A stretch of DNA of 64,000 bases. It comes from CAYJPV01 sp964396055. Its GTDB lineage: Bacteria; Acidobacteriota; Vicinamibacteria; Vicinamibacterales; JAKQTR01. The DNA is taken from the NCBI GenBank assembly GCA_964396055.1, contig CAYNDV010000001.1, positions 38,517 to 102,516 of the forward strand. Direction: 5' to 3'. A program made the translations under genes and the position numbers. Numbering within the stretch: the first letter of the stretch is position 1; each line of letters starts with the position of its first letter. The notes under the pieces are model-generated. The model made no database searches, was not told the DNA's origin, and saw nothing but the letters and a program-made list of their open reading frames with translations. Below are positions 36,484-45,266 of this stretch, in pieces.

Positions 36484-37428
36484 ATGTCCACTCCACGCGT
36501 CGTCATCACCGGGGCCGCGGGCTTCATCGGATCCCACCTGTCGGAGACCCTGCTTGATCGCGGCTACCGCGTCGTCGGGATCGACAACCTGCTGACGGGC
36601 GACCTGGCGAACATCGCGCACCTGGCGAACCGGGACTTCCTGTTCATCAAGCACGACGTCACGAACTACATCAACGTGGACGGGCCGGTGGACTTCGTCC
36701 TGCACTGGGCCAGCCCGGCCAGCCCCATCGACTACCTCGAACTGCCGATCCAGACGCTCAAGGTGGGCGCTCTCGGCACCCACAAGGCCCTGGGCCTGGC
36801 GAAGGCGAAGGGCGCCCGGTTCGTCATCGCCTCCACCTCCGAGGTGTACGGCGACCCGCTCGAGCATCCGCAGACCGAGAGCTACTGGGGCAACGTGAAC
36901 CCCATCGGCCCGCGCGGCGTGTACGACGAGGCCAAGCGGTTCGCGGAGGCCATGACGACGGCGTATCACCGCTATCACGGCGTGGACACCAAGATCGTCC
37001 GCATCTTCAACACCTACGGCCCGCGGATGCGCATTCGCGACGGACGGGCCGTGCCGAACTTCATCGCCCAGGCGTTGCAGGGCGACGACATCACGGTGTA
37101 CGGCGACGGCCGCCAGACCCGGAGCTTCTGCTACATTTCGGATCTCGTGGACGGCATCATCCGGCTCATGCTGTCGGACGTGAACGACCCGGTCAACATC
37201 GGCAACCCCCACGAGCTCACGATCGAGGACATTGCGCAGACGATCGTCCGGATGACCGGGTCGTCGAGCCGCATCGTGCACCAGGACCTGCCGGTGGATG
37301 ACCCGAAGGTGCGCAAGCCCGATATCACCCGGGCGCGGACGCTCCTGGGCTGGGAACCGCGGGTCCCCCTGGAGGCCGGGCTGGCGCGGACGATCGACTA
37401 CTTCAGGATGAAGCTGGCGGCTCGTTGA
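36484..37428 (+). CDS. uxs: UDP-glucuronate decarboxylase (UDP-xylose synthase)
   Basis: A 314-residue extended SDR converting UDP-glucuronate to UDP-xylose. GAAGFIGSH binds NAD; FIKHDVTNYI, LHWASPASPIDYLELPIQTLKVG, STSEVYGDPLEHPQ and the catalytic YDEAKRFAE, then RIFNTYGPRM, all match the UXS family closely. Its substrate is the Ugd product made by the divergent arm. Its 3-prime end overlaps the convergent pgsA-like gene by 26 bp. Confidence 0.93.
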   Translation: MSTPRVVITGAAGFIGSHLSETLLDRGYRVVGIDNLLTGDLANIAHLANRDFLFIKHDVTNYINVDGPVDFVLHWASPASPIDYLELPIQTLKVGALGTHKALGLAKAKGARFVIASTSEVYGDPLEHPQTESYWGNVNPIGPRGVYDEAKRFAEAMTTAYHRYHGVDTKIVRIFNTYGPRMRIRDGRAVPNFIAQALQGDDITVYGDGRQTRSFCYISDLVDGIIRLMLSDVNDPVNIGNPHELTIEDIAQTIVRMTGSSSRIVHQDLPVDDPKVRKPDITRARTLLGWEPRVPLEAGLARTIDYFRMKLAAR

Positions 37429-37969
37429 TGATGCGCCGGGCGTGCACGACGTAGTGGATGCCCGAGACCAGGGTGATCACGAGACAAGCCCACACCGCCG
37501 CATCCACGAGGATGGACGGCCGCTGCAGGTAGTTGAAGAACATCACCACCACCACCGACACGATGTACGTGGCGGTGGCCAGCTTGCCGAACACCGATGG
37601 CCGGAACGTGCGCGGCCCGACGCCGAGGCTGACGATGGCCACGGTGACGACGATGACCACATCCCGGCTGATGACCAGGATGGTCAGCCAGACGGGAATC
37701 CGGTTCACCAGGCCAATCTGGGGCATCGACAGCACGATGAAGGTCGTGACGAGCAGCAGCTTGTCAGCCGCCGGATCGAGCCAGGCCCCGAGGCTCGTCC
37801 GCTGGTTGGCCCGCCGCGCGATGAGACCGTCGAGGCCGTCGGTGATCCCCGCCACGGCAAAGGTCACGAGGGCCCATCCGGCCTCGCCGTAAATCACCAG
37901 AATCACGAACAGCGGAATGAGCGCCATCCGGAACAGGGTGATCTGGTTGGCAAGCGTGAGTGTGCTCAT
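37403..37969 (-). CDS. pgsA: CDP-alcohol phosphatidyltransferase, PgsA-like
   Basis: A 188-residue membrane enzyme with the CDP-alcohol phosphotransferase signature D-G-x2-A-R-x8-G-x3-D-x3-D (DGLDGLIARRANQR, then GAWLDPAADK) at about residues 45-70 and five or six helices. The most probable product is phosphatidylglycerol phosphate from CDP-diacylglycerol and glycerol-3-phosphate. A different alcohol acceptor cannot be excluded. It is cotranscribed with the TPR lipoprotein and hflX genes upstream, a 4-bp gap separating it from the former. Confidence 0.9.
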   Translation of the reverse strand: MSTLTLANQITLFRMALIPLFVILVIYGEAGWALVTFAVAGITDGLDGLIARRANQRTSLGAWLDPAADKLLLVTTFIVLSMPQIGLVNRIPVWLTILVISRDVVIVVTVAIVSLGVGPRTFRPSVFGKLATATYIVSVVVVMFFNYLQRPSILVDAAVWACLVITLVSGIHYVVHARRIINEPPASS

Positions 37970-37973
37970 GCGG

Positions 37974-39374
37974 TCACCGCGGCTGGCCTGGCCGCCTCTT
38001 GCGGGCCAGTTGCTCGAGTCTCCCGATGAGGTCGAGGGCCTCCGCGCCGGTTACGGGGCGGGATGCCCGGAACAGCCCCCCGGCGTCCAGGGGCATGACG
38101 CCCGCGGCAACGACGGCGGCAATGGCCGGGTAACTGAGATGATCCGGGGCCACGTCCGTGATGGGGGGGCGCGTCCGCTTCGCCTCGGTCGGCTGGAGGA
38201 CCGCCAGCACCCGGCTGGCGACCTGCGCGAGGTCGCCGCGCCGTACGGCGGCGCGTGGCTGGAAGGTGTGGTTCGCGAACGTCTCCATCAGACCCGCCCG
38301 CGTCACGCCGAGGATCCACGTGGCCGCCCAATGTCCCCGCGCGTCGGTGACCACCACCGCACTGGCCCGCCGGGGGGCCGGCAGCAGGGGCTGAATGCGC
38401 ACGCCAATCAGGGCCGCGAGGTCGCCGCGTGTGACCTGGCCCGCCGTCGCAATCGCCTGGTATTCGACGGGCAGCCTGGCGAGGGCCGCCCGCTCGCGCA
38501 GGCGCGTCAGCGCGGCCGCGGCCGCCTCTCCCGGTTCGAGGGTCGCCACCCGCTCGAGGGCCGCCACGGCCTCGTCGAATCGGCCCTGCTGCTCGTGCAG
38601 GCCGGCCAGGCCGCGCCACGCCTCCACGTCGTCCGGGTCGAGCGCCACGGCCTTCGTGAGGTGCGGGAGCGCGGCGTCGCCGAGGCCCGCTTCCAGTTCC
38701 ACGAGGCCGAGATCGCGATACAGAAAGGCGCTCTCCGGCGAGCCGGTGATGGCAGCCTCGTAGGCCCGCCGCGCGTCGTCGTAGCGGCCTGCGGCGGTGG
38801 CGCGCGTGGCCGCGGACACCAGGTCGTTCAGGCGGCCGAAGCGCAGCACGTCGATCCGCCGTCCCAGGTCCGCGAGCGCCGGGTCGGCCGCCCGTGCCGC
38901 CTCGTAGCTGGCGATCGCCAGTTCGGGCTGGCCGCTCGCGGCCAGCGCATCGCCGCGGCCTGCGAGCGCCGGCGCGTAGCGAGGCTCCCGCTGCAGGACC
39001 CGGTCGAACCGCGCGACCGCGTCACGGTGCTTCGCCTCGGCCAGCAACGTGTACGCCAGGCCGGTTTCGGCCGGGAAGAACCCCGGCGCCTTCTGCAGGA
39101 CGGTCGCGTACTCGCGCGAGGCCCACCGAAGATCGCCGCCCTGCAATGCGCGCCATGCCGCATCGTGGCGGGCCTTGAGCGCCTGATCGCCCAGCGTTCC
39201 CGGCACGACAGGATAGATGTACTCGGGGAACCGCGGTGGGCCGCTCACGACCGGCGGCGCGGTCTTCGGCGCGCACTGCGCCGCCGCGAGCGCCAGCCCG
39301 AGGACGAGGCCGCCCACCAGCCACCCGCGCGGCGTCCGCCTGCGAGCCCGCACGACCGTCACCGCTCCCTTCAT
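37974..39374 (-). CDS. TPR lipoprotein with C-terminal SLH-like domains
   Basis: A 466-residue exported protein. A membrane segment (about 18-33) ends in AAQC, a lipobox-like site. Residues about 70-300 hold roughly six tetratricopeptide-like helical repeats (for example AALAGRGDALAASGQPELAIASYEAA and DVEAWRGLAGLHEQQGRFDEAVAAL). The C-terminal 150 residues contain two S-layer-homology-like units, one with GHWAATWILGVTRAGLMETFANHTFQP and one with DHLSYPAIAAVVAAGVM. The ATG overlaps the hflX stop as ATGA. A role as an envelope scaffold is inferred. Confidence 0.8.
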   Translation of the reverse strand: MKGAVTVVRARRRTPRGWLVGGLVLGLALAAAQCAPKTAPPVVSGPPRFPEYIYPVVPGTLGDQALKARHDAAWRALQGGDLRWASREYATVLQKAPGFFPAETGLAYTLLAEAKHRDAVARFDRVLQREPRYAPALAGRGDALAASGQPELAIASYEAARAADPALADLGRRIDVLRFGRLNDLVSAATRATAAGRYDDARRAYEAAITGSPESAFLYRDLGLVELEAGLGDAALPHLTKAVALDPDDVEAWRGLAGLHEQQGRFDEAVAALERVATLEPGEAAAAALTRLRERAALARLPVEYQAIATAGQVTRGDLAALIGVRIQPLLPAPRRASAVVVTDARGHWAATWILGVTRAGLMETFANHTFQPRAAVRRGDLAQVASRVLAVLQPTEAKRTRPPITDVAPDHLSYPAIAAVVAAGVMPLDAGGLFRASRPVTGAEALDLIGRLEQLARKRRPGQPR

Positions 39375-40672
39375 CCGGTGGCCCCTGACCGCACCCGGGA
39401 CGGCCGGGCCGAGGCGCCCATGGCCGCGGCCATCCGCCTTGGCAGATCGACGTCGACGTGCAGGCGGCGCCCCCGGGTGACCTGCGAGAGCACGCGCCCG
39501 TACCGGTAGAGGCGGCTGAGCACCTGTCGGCCGTCCTCGGTCCCGGCGTCGACCGCCACCTCGACGCGAATCGTGTCCATCGCCGTGCGTTCGAGGATGC
39601 GTGCGATCAACGCGTCGCGCCCGCTCCCCTCCCGGGCCGAGAGCACCAGGGCCTCGGGATGTCGCGCCCGCAGGTGCGCCGCCTCGTCCGGCTCCAGCAG
39701 GTCCGCCTTGTTGAAGATGTCGAGCCGCGGCACCTGTCCGGCCTCGACGTCGCCGAGGACCTCGTGCACGGCGGCGATGCGGCGGTCACGATCGGGGGCG
39801 GAGGCGTCGATGACGTGCACCAGCAGGTCCGCATCCGTCACTTCCTCGAGCGTGGCCCTGAACGCCGCCACCAGCGTGTGCGGCAGCCGGTCGATGAAGC
39901 CGACCGTGTCCGACAGCAGCAGCTCGCGCTGATCAGGCAGGGCCACGCGACGGACCAGGGGGTCCAGGGTGACAAACAGCGCATCGGAGGCGACGGCCTG
40001 TTCGCGCGTGAGCAGGTTGAACAGGGTGGTCTTGCCGGCGTTCGTGTATCCGACCAGCGCCACCGTCGGCACGTCCGACCGGCGGCGGCGATCGCGCAGC
40101 CGGCCTCGCCGCTGCCGGACCTCGTCGATGCTGGACGCGATGGTCGCAATGCGCTGGCGGATCCTCCGGCGATCCGTTTCCAGCTTGGTTTCGCCGGGCC
40201 CGCGCGTCCCGATCCCGCCCCCGAGCCGCGACAGCTCGACGCCGGAGCCCACCAGGCGCGGCAGCAGGTAGCGCAACTGCGCCAGCTCCACCTGCCACTT
40301 GCCCTCACGCGTGCGCGCCCGCCGCGCGAAGATGTCGAGAATCACCTGCGTCCGGTCGACCACGCGGCGCTGCACGAGCGTGGCGATGTGGCCCGCCTGC
40401 GCCGGCGACAGTTCGTGGTCGAACACGATCAGGTCGGCCTCGATTTCGTCGCAGGCCCGCGCCAGTTCCTCGAGCTTGCCGCGCCCGACGAACGTGGCCG
40501 GGTCCGGCCGGTCGCGTTCCTGGAGCGTGCGCAGCACCGCCGTGCCTCCAGCGGCCTCGACGAGGCCCTGGAGTTCGTCGAGCGATCGGTCCGCCGCCAC
40601 GCGGCCGGTGCGCCCCGACACGAGGCCCACCAGCGCGGCGCGCTCGTGCAGGATTCTGGTCTCAGACGCCAT
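39371..40672 (-). CDS. hflX: Ribosome-associated GTPase HflX
   Basis: A 433-residue GTPase. The N-terminal nucleotide-binding-like domain (RPDPATFVGRGKLEEL, FDHELSPAQ), the conserved GGGIGTRGPGETKLETDRR linker and the G domain (GYTNAGKTTLFN, DTVGFI, NKAD) are complete. HflX splits stalled or heat-damaged 70S ribosomes. A C-terminal arm (about 360-433) is present. Upstream is the Sua5/YrdC gene, 9 bp away. Confidence 0.96.
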   Translation of the reverse strand: MASETRILHERAALVGLVSGRTGRVAADRSLDELQGLVEAAGGTAVLRTLQERDRPDPATFVGRGKLEELARACDEIEADLIVFDHELSPAQAGHIATLVQRRVVDRTQVILDIFARRARTREGKWQVELAQLRYLLPRLVGSGVELSRLGGGIGTRGPGETKLETDRRRIRQRIATIASSIDEVRQRRGRLRDRRRRSDVPTVALVGYTNAGKTTLFNLLTREQAVASDALFVTLDPLVRRVALPDQRELLLSDTVGFIDRLPHTLVAAFRATLEEVTDADLLVHVIDASAPDRDRRIAAVHEVLGDVEAGQVPRLDIFNKADLLEPDEAAHLRARHPEALVLSAREGSGRDALIARILERTAMDTIRVEVAVDAGTEDGRQVLSRLYRYGRVLSQVTRGRRLHVDVDLPRRMAAAMGASARPSRVRSGATG

Positions 40673-40681
40673 CGGATCGGG

Positions 40682-41308
40682 TCACCGCTCGGATTCTAAC
40701 ACGCGGTCCCAGGCGATCGCGCCGGCGCGGACCAGGCGCGGACTCACCTGACGCACGTCCACGATGGTCGACGGCGGCCCGCCGGGGCAGGGGCCCGCGT
40801 CGATCAATCCATCCAGATCGTCGCCCAGCGCCGCGGCCACCGCCCGGGGCCCGGCTGACGGCGCGTCGCCCGACCGGTTGGCGCTGGTGGCCGTGACCGG
40901 GTGCCCCAGGGCCTCCGCCAGCCGCCTCGCCACCGCGTGCGCCGGCACGCGCACGGCCACCGAGTCGCCTCCGGCCAGCGCCAGCGGATCGAGGCCCGGC
41001 CACGCCGGCACCACCAAGGTCAAGGGGCCGGGCCAGAACCGCCGCGCAAGCCGCAGCCCGAGCGCCGGGAGTCCTCCGGCGCACGCCTCCACCTGCGTGA
41101 GGCCTGCCGCAATGAGCGGCAACGCCTGGTCGACCGGGCGCCCCTTGATGCGATACAGTTTGCGCACCGCGTCCTCACGACGCGGATCAACAGCCAGGCC
41201 GTAGAGCGTATCGGTGGGGAACGCCAGAACGGCCCCGGCCGCGAGAAGCCGGGCCGCTTCCTGCCACCAGGGCTCGTGCCCGTCTGGATCGACTCGGCAA
41301 TGCCACAT
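40682..41308 (-). CDS. L-threonylcarbamoyladenylate synthase (Sua5/YciO/YrdC)
   Basis: A 208-residue YrdC-domain enzyme that makes threonylcarbamoyl-AMP from threonine, bicarbonate and ATP for t6A37 in ANN-decoding tRNAs. FPTDTLYGLAVDPR, KGRPVDQALPLI, WPGPLTLV, VRVPAH and TSANRSG are intact; the residue order K-x-R and S-x-N typical of the active site is seen. There is no Sua5-type C-terminal domain, so it is TsaC-like in length. ATG 41308 was chosen over an upstream ATG because it begins the conserved core and has GGGAG upstream. Confidence 0.92.
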   Translation of the reverse strand: MWHCRVDPDGHEPWWQEAARLLAAGAVLAFPTDTLYGLAVDPRREDAVRKLYRIKGRPVDQALPLIAAGLTQVEACAGGLPALGLRLARRFWPGPLTLVVPAWPGLDPLALAGGDSVAVRVPAHAVARRLAEALGHPVTATSANRSGDAPSAGPRAVAAALGDDLDGLIDAGPCPGGPPSTIVDVRQVSPRLVRAGAIAWDRVLESER

Positions 41309-41334
41309 CACCCTGCTCCCGTGACGGTGACGAC

Positions 41335-42852
41335 GTGACGACGAACACCCCGCAGACTGCCCCATCTTATCGCTGGCAGGCCGCCCTGCGGGGCCGGACC
41401 GCCGTCACCGCTCTGGCGGCCGCCATCGCCGCCGCGCTCGTCGTCTGGCTCGTGCCCGCCCCGTCCCACGGGTTCGAGCACGAACTGGCGCGGCTGCGCG
41501 TGGGCCTGCCGCTCTGGACCACCATCCCGTTTGCCGGGATGCTCCTCTCGATCGCGCTCTTTCCGCTGCTCGCGCCGGGCTTCTGGCACCACCACTACCC
41601 CAAGGTCTCGGTGGCGTGGGCCGTCGTCGTAGCCGGCCCGTGGCTGGTGGAATTCGGGTCGCTCGGGCTGTTCGTGCTGCTGGAAGTGCTGCTGCTCGAT
41701 TACGTGCCCTTCCTGATCCTGCTGTGGGGGCTCTTCACCGTGTCCGGGGGCATCCTGCTCGACGCCCGGCTGGTTGCCACGCCACGCCTGAATGCCGGTT
41801 TCCTGCTGGCCGGCACCGTCCTGGCGTCCTTGATGGGGACCACGGGGGCTGCCATGCTGCTGGTGCGGCCCATGCTGCGCGCCAACGCCTGGCGCCGCCA
41901 TCGGGCCCATGTCTTCGTGTTCTTCATCTTCCTCGTGGCCAACGCCGGCGGCATGCTCACGCCCCTGGGCGACCCGCCGCTCTTCCTGGGATTCCTCCAC
42001 GGGGTGCCGTTCTTCTGGACGCTGCGCCTCCTGCCGATCTACCTCGTCGTCGTCGCGCTGCTGCTCGCCGTCTTCCTGTGGATCGACCACGCCTTCATGC
42101 GGCGCGAGCTCGACCTGCGGCCGTCGCACGAGCCGCCGCAGACCCGCGAGCGCGTGCGGATCGTCGGCAGCCACAACTTCCTGCTCCTGGTCGGGATTCT
42201 TGCCGCCGTCCTGCTCTCCGGCCTCTGGGACACGCCGTCGTTCGCGTGGTTCGGGATCCACTTCGCCTACAAGAACCTCGTGCGGGACCTGGCGATTGTC
42301 GCCATCGGCCTCGTGTCCCTCGCATCGACGCCGCAGAAGGCCCGCCTGGACAACGGGTTCTCCTGGGACGCCATGCGCGAGGTGGCCTACCTGTTCTTCG
42401 GCATCTTCGTGACGATCATCCCGGCCCTGGCGATCCTGCGGGCCGGCGTTGATGGCGCACTCGGCTGGCTCGTGGCCGATCTCCGGCAGCCGTGGCAGTA
42501 CTTCTGGGTCTCCGGCCTGCTGTCGAGTTTCCTCGACAACGCGCCGACGTACCTCACGTTCATGACGCTGGCGATGGGCCAGCTCGGCATCCCGCCCGGG
42601 CAGGTGGGGGCCATGCTCGCCGGCACGACCGCGTCACCTGCGGGGACAGCGTTTGCCGGATACCTGGCCGCCGTGTCCGCGGGTGCGGTGTTGATGGGCG
42701 CAAACACCTACATCGGCAACGCGCCCAATTTCATGGTGCTGTCCATCGCGAAGGAACACGGCGTGAAGATGCCCAGCTTCTTCGCCTACATGGCGTGGTC
42801 TGCGCTCATCCTGCTGCCGATCTTCGCGCTGGTCACGTGGGTCTTCTTCTAG
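41335..42852 (+). CDS. Sodium:proton antiporter, NhaD/ion transporter superfamily
   Basis: A 505-residue protein with about 12-14 hydrophobic segments. FLVANAGGMLTPLGDPPLFLGFL and WVSGLLSSFLDNAPTYLTFM are the paired reentrant-loop signatures of NhaD/ArsB-superfamily carriers, and NAPNFMVLSIAKEHG lies in the last third. It likely exchanges Na+ or Li+ for protons, though dicarboxylate or other anion carriers share the fold. The GTG start lies only 26 bp from the divergent YrdC gene start. No ribosome site is obvious. Confidence 0.85.
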   Translation: MTTNTPQTAPSYRWQAALRGRTAVTALAAAIAAALVVWLVPAPSHGFEHELARLRVGLPLWTTIPFAGMLLSIALFPLLAPGFWHHHYPKVSVAWAVVVAGPWLVEFGSLGLFVLLEVLLLDYVPFLILLWGLFTVSGGILLDARLVATPRLNAGFLLAGTVLASLMGTTGAAMLLVRPMLRANAWRRHRAHVFVFFIFLVANAGGMLTPLGDPPLFLGFLHGVPFFWTLRLLPIYLVVVALLLAVFLWIDHAFMRRELDLRPSHEPPQTRERVRIVGSHNFLLLVGILAAVLLSGLWDTPSFAWFGIHFAYKNLVRDLAIVAIGLVSLASTPQKARLDNGFSWDAMREVAYLFFGIFVTIIPALAILRAGVDGALGWLVADLRQPWQYFWVSGLLSSFLDNAPTYLTFMTLAMGQLGIPPGQVGAMLAGTTASPAGTAFAGYLAAVSAGAVLMGANTYIGNAPNFMVLSIAKEHGVKMPSFFAYMAWSALILLPIFALVTWVFF

Positions 42853-42891
42853 GAACCGACCGCATGTCCTGCGACCGGAGGAGGTGAACTC

Positions 42892-43035
42892 GTGGCCCGC
42901 GCCGTCCGCAAGAAACCCGCGCGTCCCCGCGCGCCGCTGCCCCGTCAGACGGGCGGTCCGCACCGCGACCAGTCGAAGGTCATCCCCCGCAAGGCCAAAC
43001 ACCGCGGGCGGGTGCGCAGAGACGGTCAGGACTGA
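42892..43035 (+). CDS. Small very basic protein, 47 residues, unknown function
   Basis: A GTG start preceded by an outstanding ribosome site, GGAGGAGGTGA, 4 nt upstream, then 47 codons ending in TGA. The product is rich in Arg and Lys (about 16 of 47) and Pro, with a conserved-looking core QTGGPHRDQSKVIPRK. It has no membrane segment. Charge and size suggest a nucleic acid or ribosome-associated protein, which is inference only. It follows the antiporter by 39 bp in the same direction and overlaps the 3-prime end of the convergent MFS gene by 10 bp. Confidence 0.7.
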   Translation: MARAVRKKPARPRAPLPRQTGGPHRDQSKVIPRKAKHRGRVRRDGQD

Positions 43036-44264
43036 CGCCGGGACTGGCGGCGCACCAGGCCCCGCACCCCGGCGGCCAGGAGCGCCAGCAGCACGAGGTC
43101 GATCGCGAAGACCGGCCACAAGGCGCGCCGCGACAGCAGGCCCGCCACGACCGGGCTCAGCGCCAGGCCGGCCAGGTTGGCGCCGTTGAGAAACCCGAAG
43201 CCCTCACCGTGGAAGCCGGGCGGGATGCGCCGGCCGCCCTCCGTGTAGGCGGCCGTCATCGCCACGCCCGTGCCCATCCCGAAGATCGTCATCGTGGCCG
43301 CCATCCACCAGGCGCTGCCGCCCGCCAGGAAGGCCGCCAGGGCGGCGCCGCCGGCGCCCGCGGCTGCCGCGATGACGACGTCCGGGGGCCATCTGCGCAG
43401 GGCGAGATCGGCCAGGTTGTTGCCCAGGGCGGCGCCGACGGCTGCGGCCGAGAACAGCACGCCCGAGACCATGGCCACATGCCCCGGCGCCACGCCGCGA
43501 CTCTCGGCCCACAGCGCCAGCACGGGCCCGAGGCTGCGATCGACGAACGTGAGCACGAAGATGCCGGCCATCATGGCGACGACGCCGGGCGCGGACAGGA
43601 ACGTGCGCCGCGCGCCCTGCCGCGGTTCCGGCGCCGCACCGGCCTCGCGGCCCGCGCGCGGTTCCCGGTAGAGCCACGTGACGAGCACGAGCGCCACGAC
43701 GTAGAACGCGCTGGTGACGAAGAACGCCTGGCGAACCCCGACGACGGCCGCGACAAGGCCGCCCAGCACCGGCCCCACGGCGGGACCAATCCGCTGAGCC
43801 GTCTGCACGAGGCCCAGCGCCCGGGCCAGGCGGTCGCGTGGCGCCGACTCGGCCGCCATGGCCATCGTCAATCCACCGTATCCCGCGAAGACGCCCTGCA
43901 GCGTGCGCAGCGCCAGGACGTGCCAGGCGCGTGTGGCCCACGCCATGGCCGCCATGATGATGACGAAGCTGAGCAACGAGCGCTGGACCAGGAGCTTGCG
44001 GCCGTAGCGGTCGGCGATCCGCCCCCACCAGGGCGACAGGGCCGCTGTGACCGCCGGCGTGACGCCCAGGCTGAGGCCGGCCCACAAGGCCGCCTCCCCG
44101 GTGTCCGTCACGCCCAGTTCGCGGATGTACAACGGGAGGAAGGGCATCACCACCGTGAACCCGGTGAAGCCCACGAAACTGGCGGCGGTCACCGCCGCCT
44201 GGTTTCGCCGCCACGAGACGGCCGCGGGGCCGTCCGCGTTAGAACCGGATCTTGACGTGCTCAC
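43026..44264 (-). CDS. MFS transporter, drug-efflux type
   Basis: A 412-residue major facilitator with 12 helices. The conserved motif GRIADRYGRK between helices 2 and 3 and a repeated cousin are seen. The N-half TVVMPFLPLYIRELGV resembles DHA1-type multidrug efflux transporters. The substrate is unknown. The GTG start lies inside the last codons of glpX (26-bp overlap), so it is translated from the same message. The 3-prime end overlaps the small basic gene on the opposite strand. Confidence 0.9.
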   Translation of the reverse strand: MSTSRSGSNADGPAAVSWRRNQAAVTAASFVGFTGFTVVMPFLPLYIRELGVTDTGEAALWAGLSLGVTPAVTAALSPWWGRIADRYGRKLLVQRSLLSFVIIMAAMAWATRAWHVLALRTLQGVFAGYGGLTMAMAAESAPRDRLARALGLVQTAQRIGPAVGPVLGGLVAAVVGVRQAFFVTSAFYVVALVLVTWLYREPRAGREAGAAPEPRQGARRTFLSAPGVVAMMAGIFVLTFVDRSLGPVLALWAESRGVAPGHVAMVSGVLFSAAAVGAALGNNLADLALRRWPPDVVIAAAAGAGGAALAAFLAGGSAWWMAATMTIFGMGTGVAMTAAYTEGGRRIPPGFHGEGFGFLNGANLAGLALSPVVAGLLSRRALWPVFAIDLVLLALLAAGVRGLVRRQSRRQS

Positions 44265-45243
44265 CCGGGGACACGTGGATGCTGTCGATGAACCGGATCT
44301 GGTACGGGTTGGTCTGCATCACGATGGAACTGGTCCGCACGCCGTCACCGAAGAAACGTACGCCCCGCATCAGCGACCCGTCGGTGACGCCCGTGGCGGC
44401 GAAGATGATCCACTCGCCCGGCGCGAGGTCATGCGCCCGGTAGACCTTGCGGAAGTCGCGGATGCCCATCTGGCGGCACCGCTCCTCGTGCTCGGGCGTC
44501 TGGACCACGAGGCGCGCAAAGATCTCGCCGTTCAGGCAGCGCATGGCTGCGGCCGTCAGCACGCCTTCGGGCGCCCCGCCGATGCCCATCACGGCATGGA
44601 CGCCGGTGCCGGCCACGGCGGCGGCGATGCCCGCCGACAGGTCACCGTCGCCGATGAGGCGGATGCGGGCGCCGGTCGCCCGGATCCGGGCGATGAGCTC
44701 CTCGTGCCGCGGCCGTTCGAGCACGATGATGACGAGGTCCTCGACATCGCGATCGAGCGCCCCGGCCATGCGGCGGAGGTTCTCCTCGACCGGCGCGTCG
44801 ATGTCGACCACGTCCTTCGAGCTGGGTCCGACGACGAGCTTCTCCATGTACAGGTCCGGGGCGTGGAGCAGCCCCCCGCGCGGCGCCGCGGCGAGCACCG
44901 TAATCGAGTTCGGGGCGCCCACGGCGCACAGGTTCGTGCCCTCAAGCGGATCGACCGCGATATCCACCTCGGGGAACCACGCGCTGACCTGGTGGCCGTG
45001 CGGCGTCCGCGCCTGCGAGAGGCCGAGCTTCTCACCGATGTACAGCATCGGCGCCTCGTCGCGCTCGCCCTCGCCAATGACGATGGTGCCGTCGATGGGG
45101 ACGGCGTCGAGCTCGCGCCGCATGGCCTCCACGGCCACGTGATCCGACTTCGGGCGGTCACCCTGGCCCATAGTGTGGGCGCTGGCGATGGCCGCCTGCT
45201 CGACTACGCGCAGGAACTCGAGCGACAGATCGTTGGTGTTCAT
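44239..45243 (-). CDS. glpX: Class II fructose-1,6-bisphosphatase
   Basis: A 334-residue GlpX-type phosphatase of gluconeogenesis. The metal site motifs IGEGERDEAPM and DIAVDPLEGTN are complete, as are MGIGGAPEGVLTAAA and ATGVTDGSLMRGVRF. ATG 45243 has GGAGG upstream. The Mn/Li-sensitive enzyme dephosphorylates fructose-1,6-bisphosphate. It follows the acyl-CoA dehydrogenase gene by 23 bp and overlaps the MFS gene start. Confidence 0.96.
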   Translation of the reverse strand: MNTNDLSLEFLRVVEQAAIASAHTMGQGDRPKSDHVAVEAMRRELDAVPIDGTIVIGEGERDEAPMLYIGEKLGLSQARTPHGHQVSAWFPEVDIAVDPLEGTNLCAVGAPNSITVLAAAPRGGLLHAPDLYMEKLVVGPSSKDVVDIDAPVEENLRRMAGALDRDVEDLVIIVLERPRHEELIARIRATGARIRLIGDGDLSAGIAAAVAGTGVHAVMGIGGAPEGVLTAAAMRCLNGEIFARLVVQTPEHEERCRQMGIRDFRKVYRAHDLAPGEWIIFAATGVTDGSLMRGVRFFGDGVRTSSIVMQTNPYQIRFIDSIHVSPGEHVKIRF

Positions 45244-45266
45244 CCCGTCCTCCGGCGCGGCGCGCC

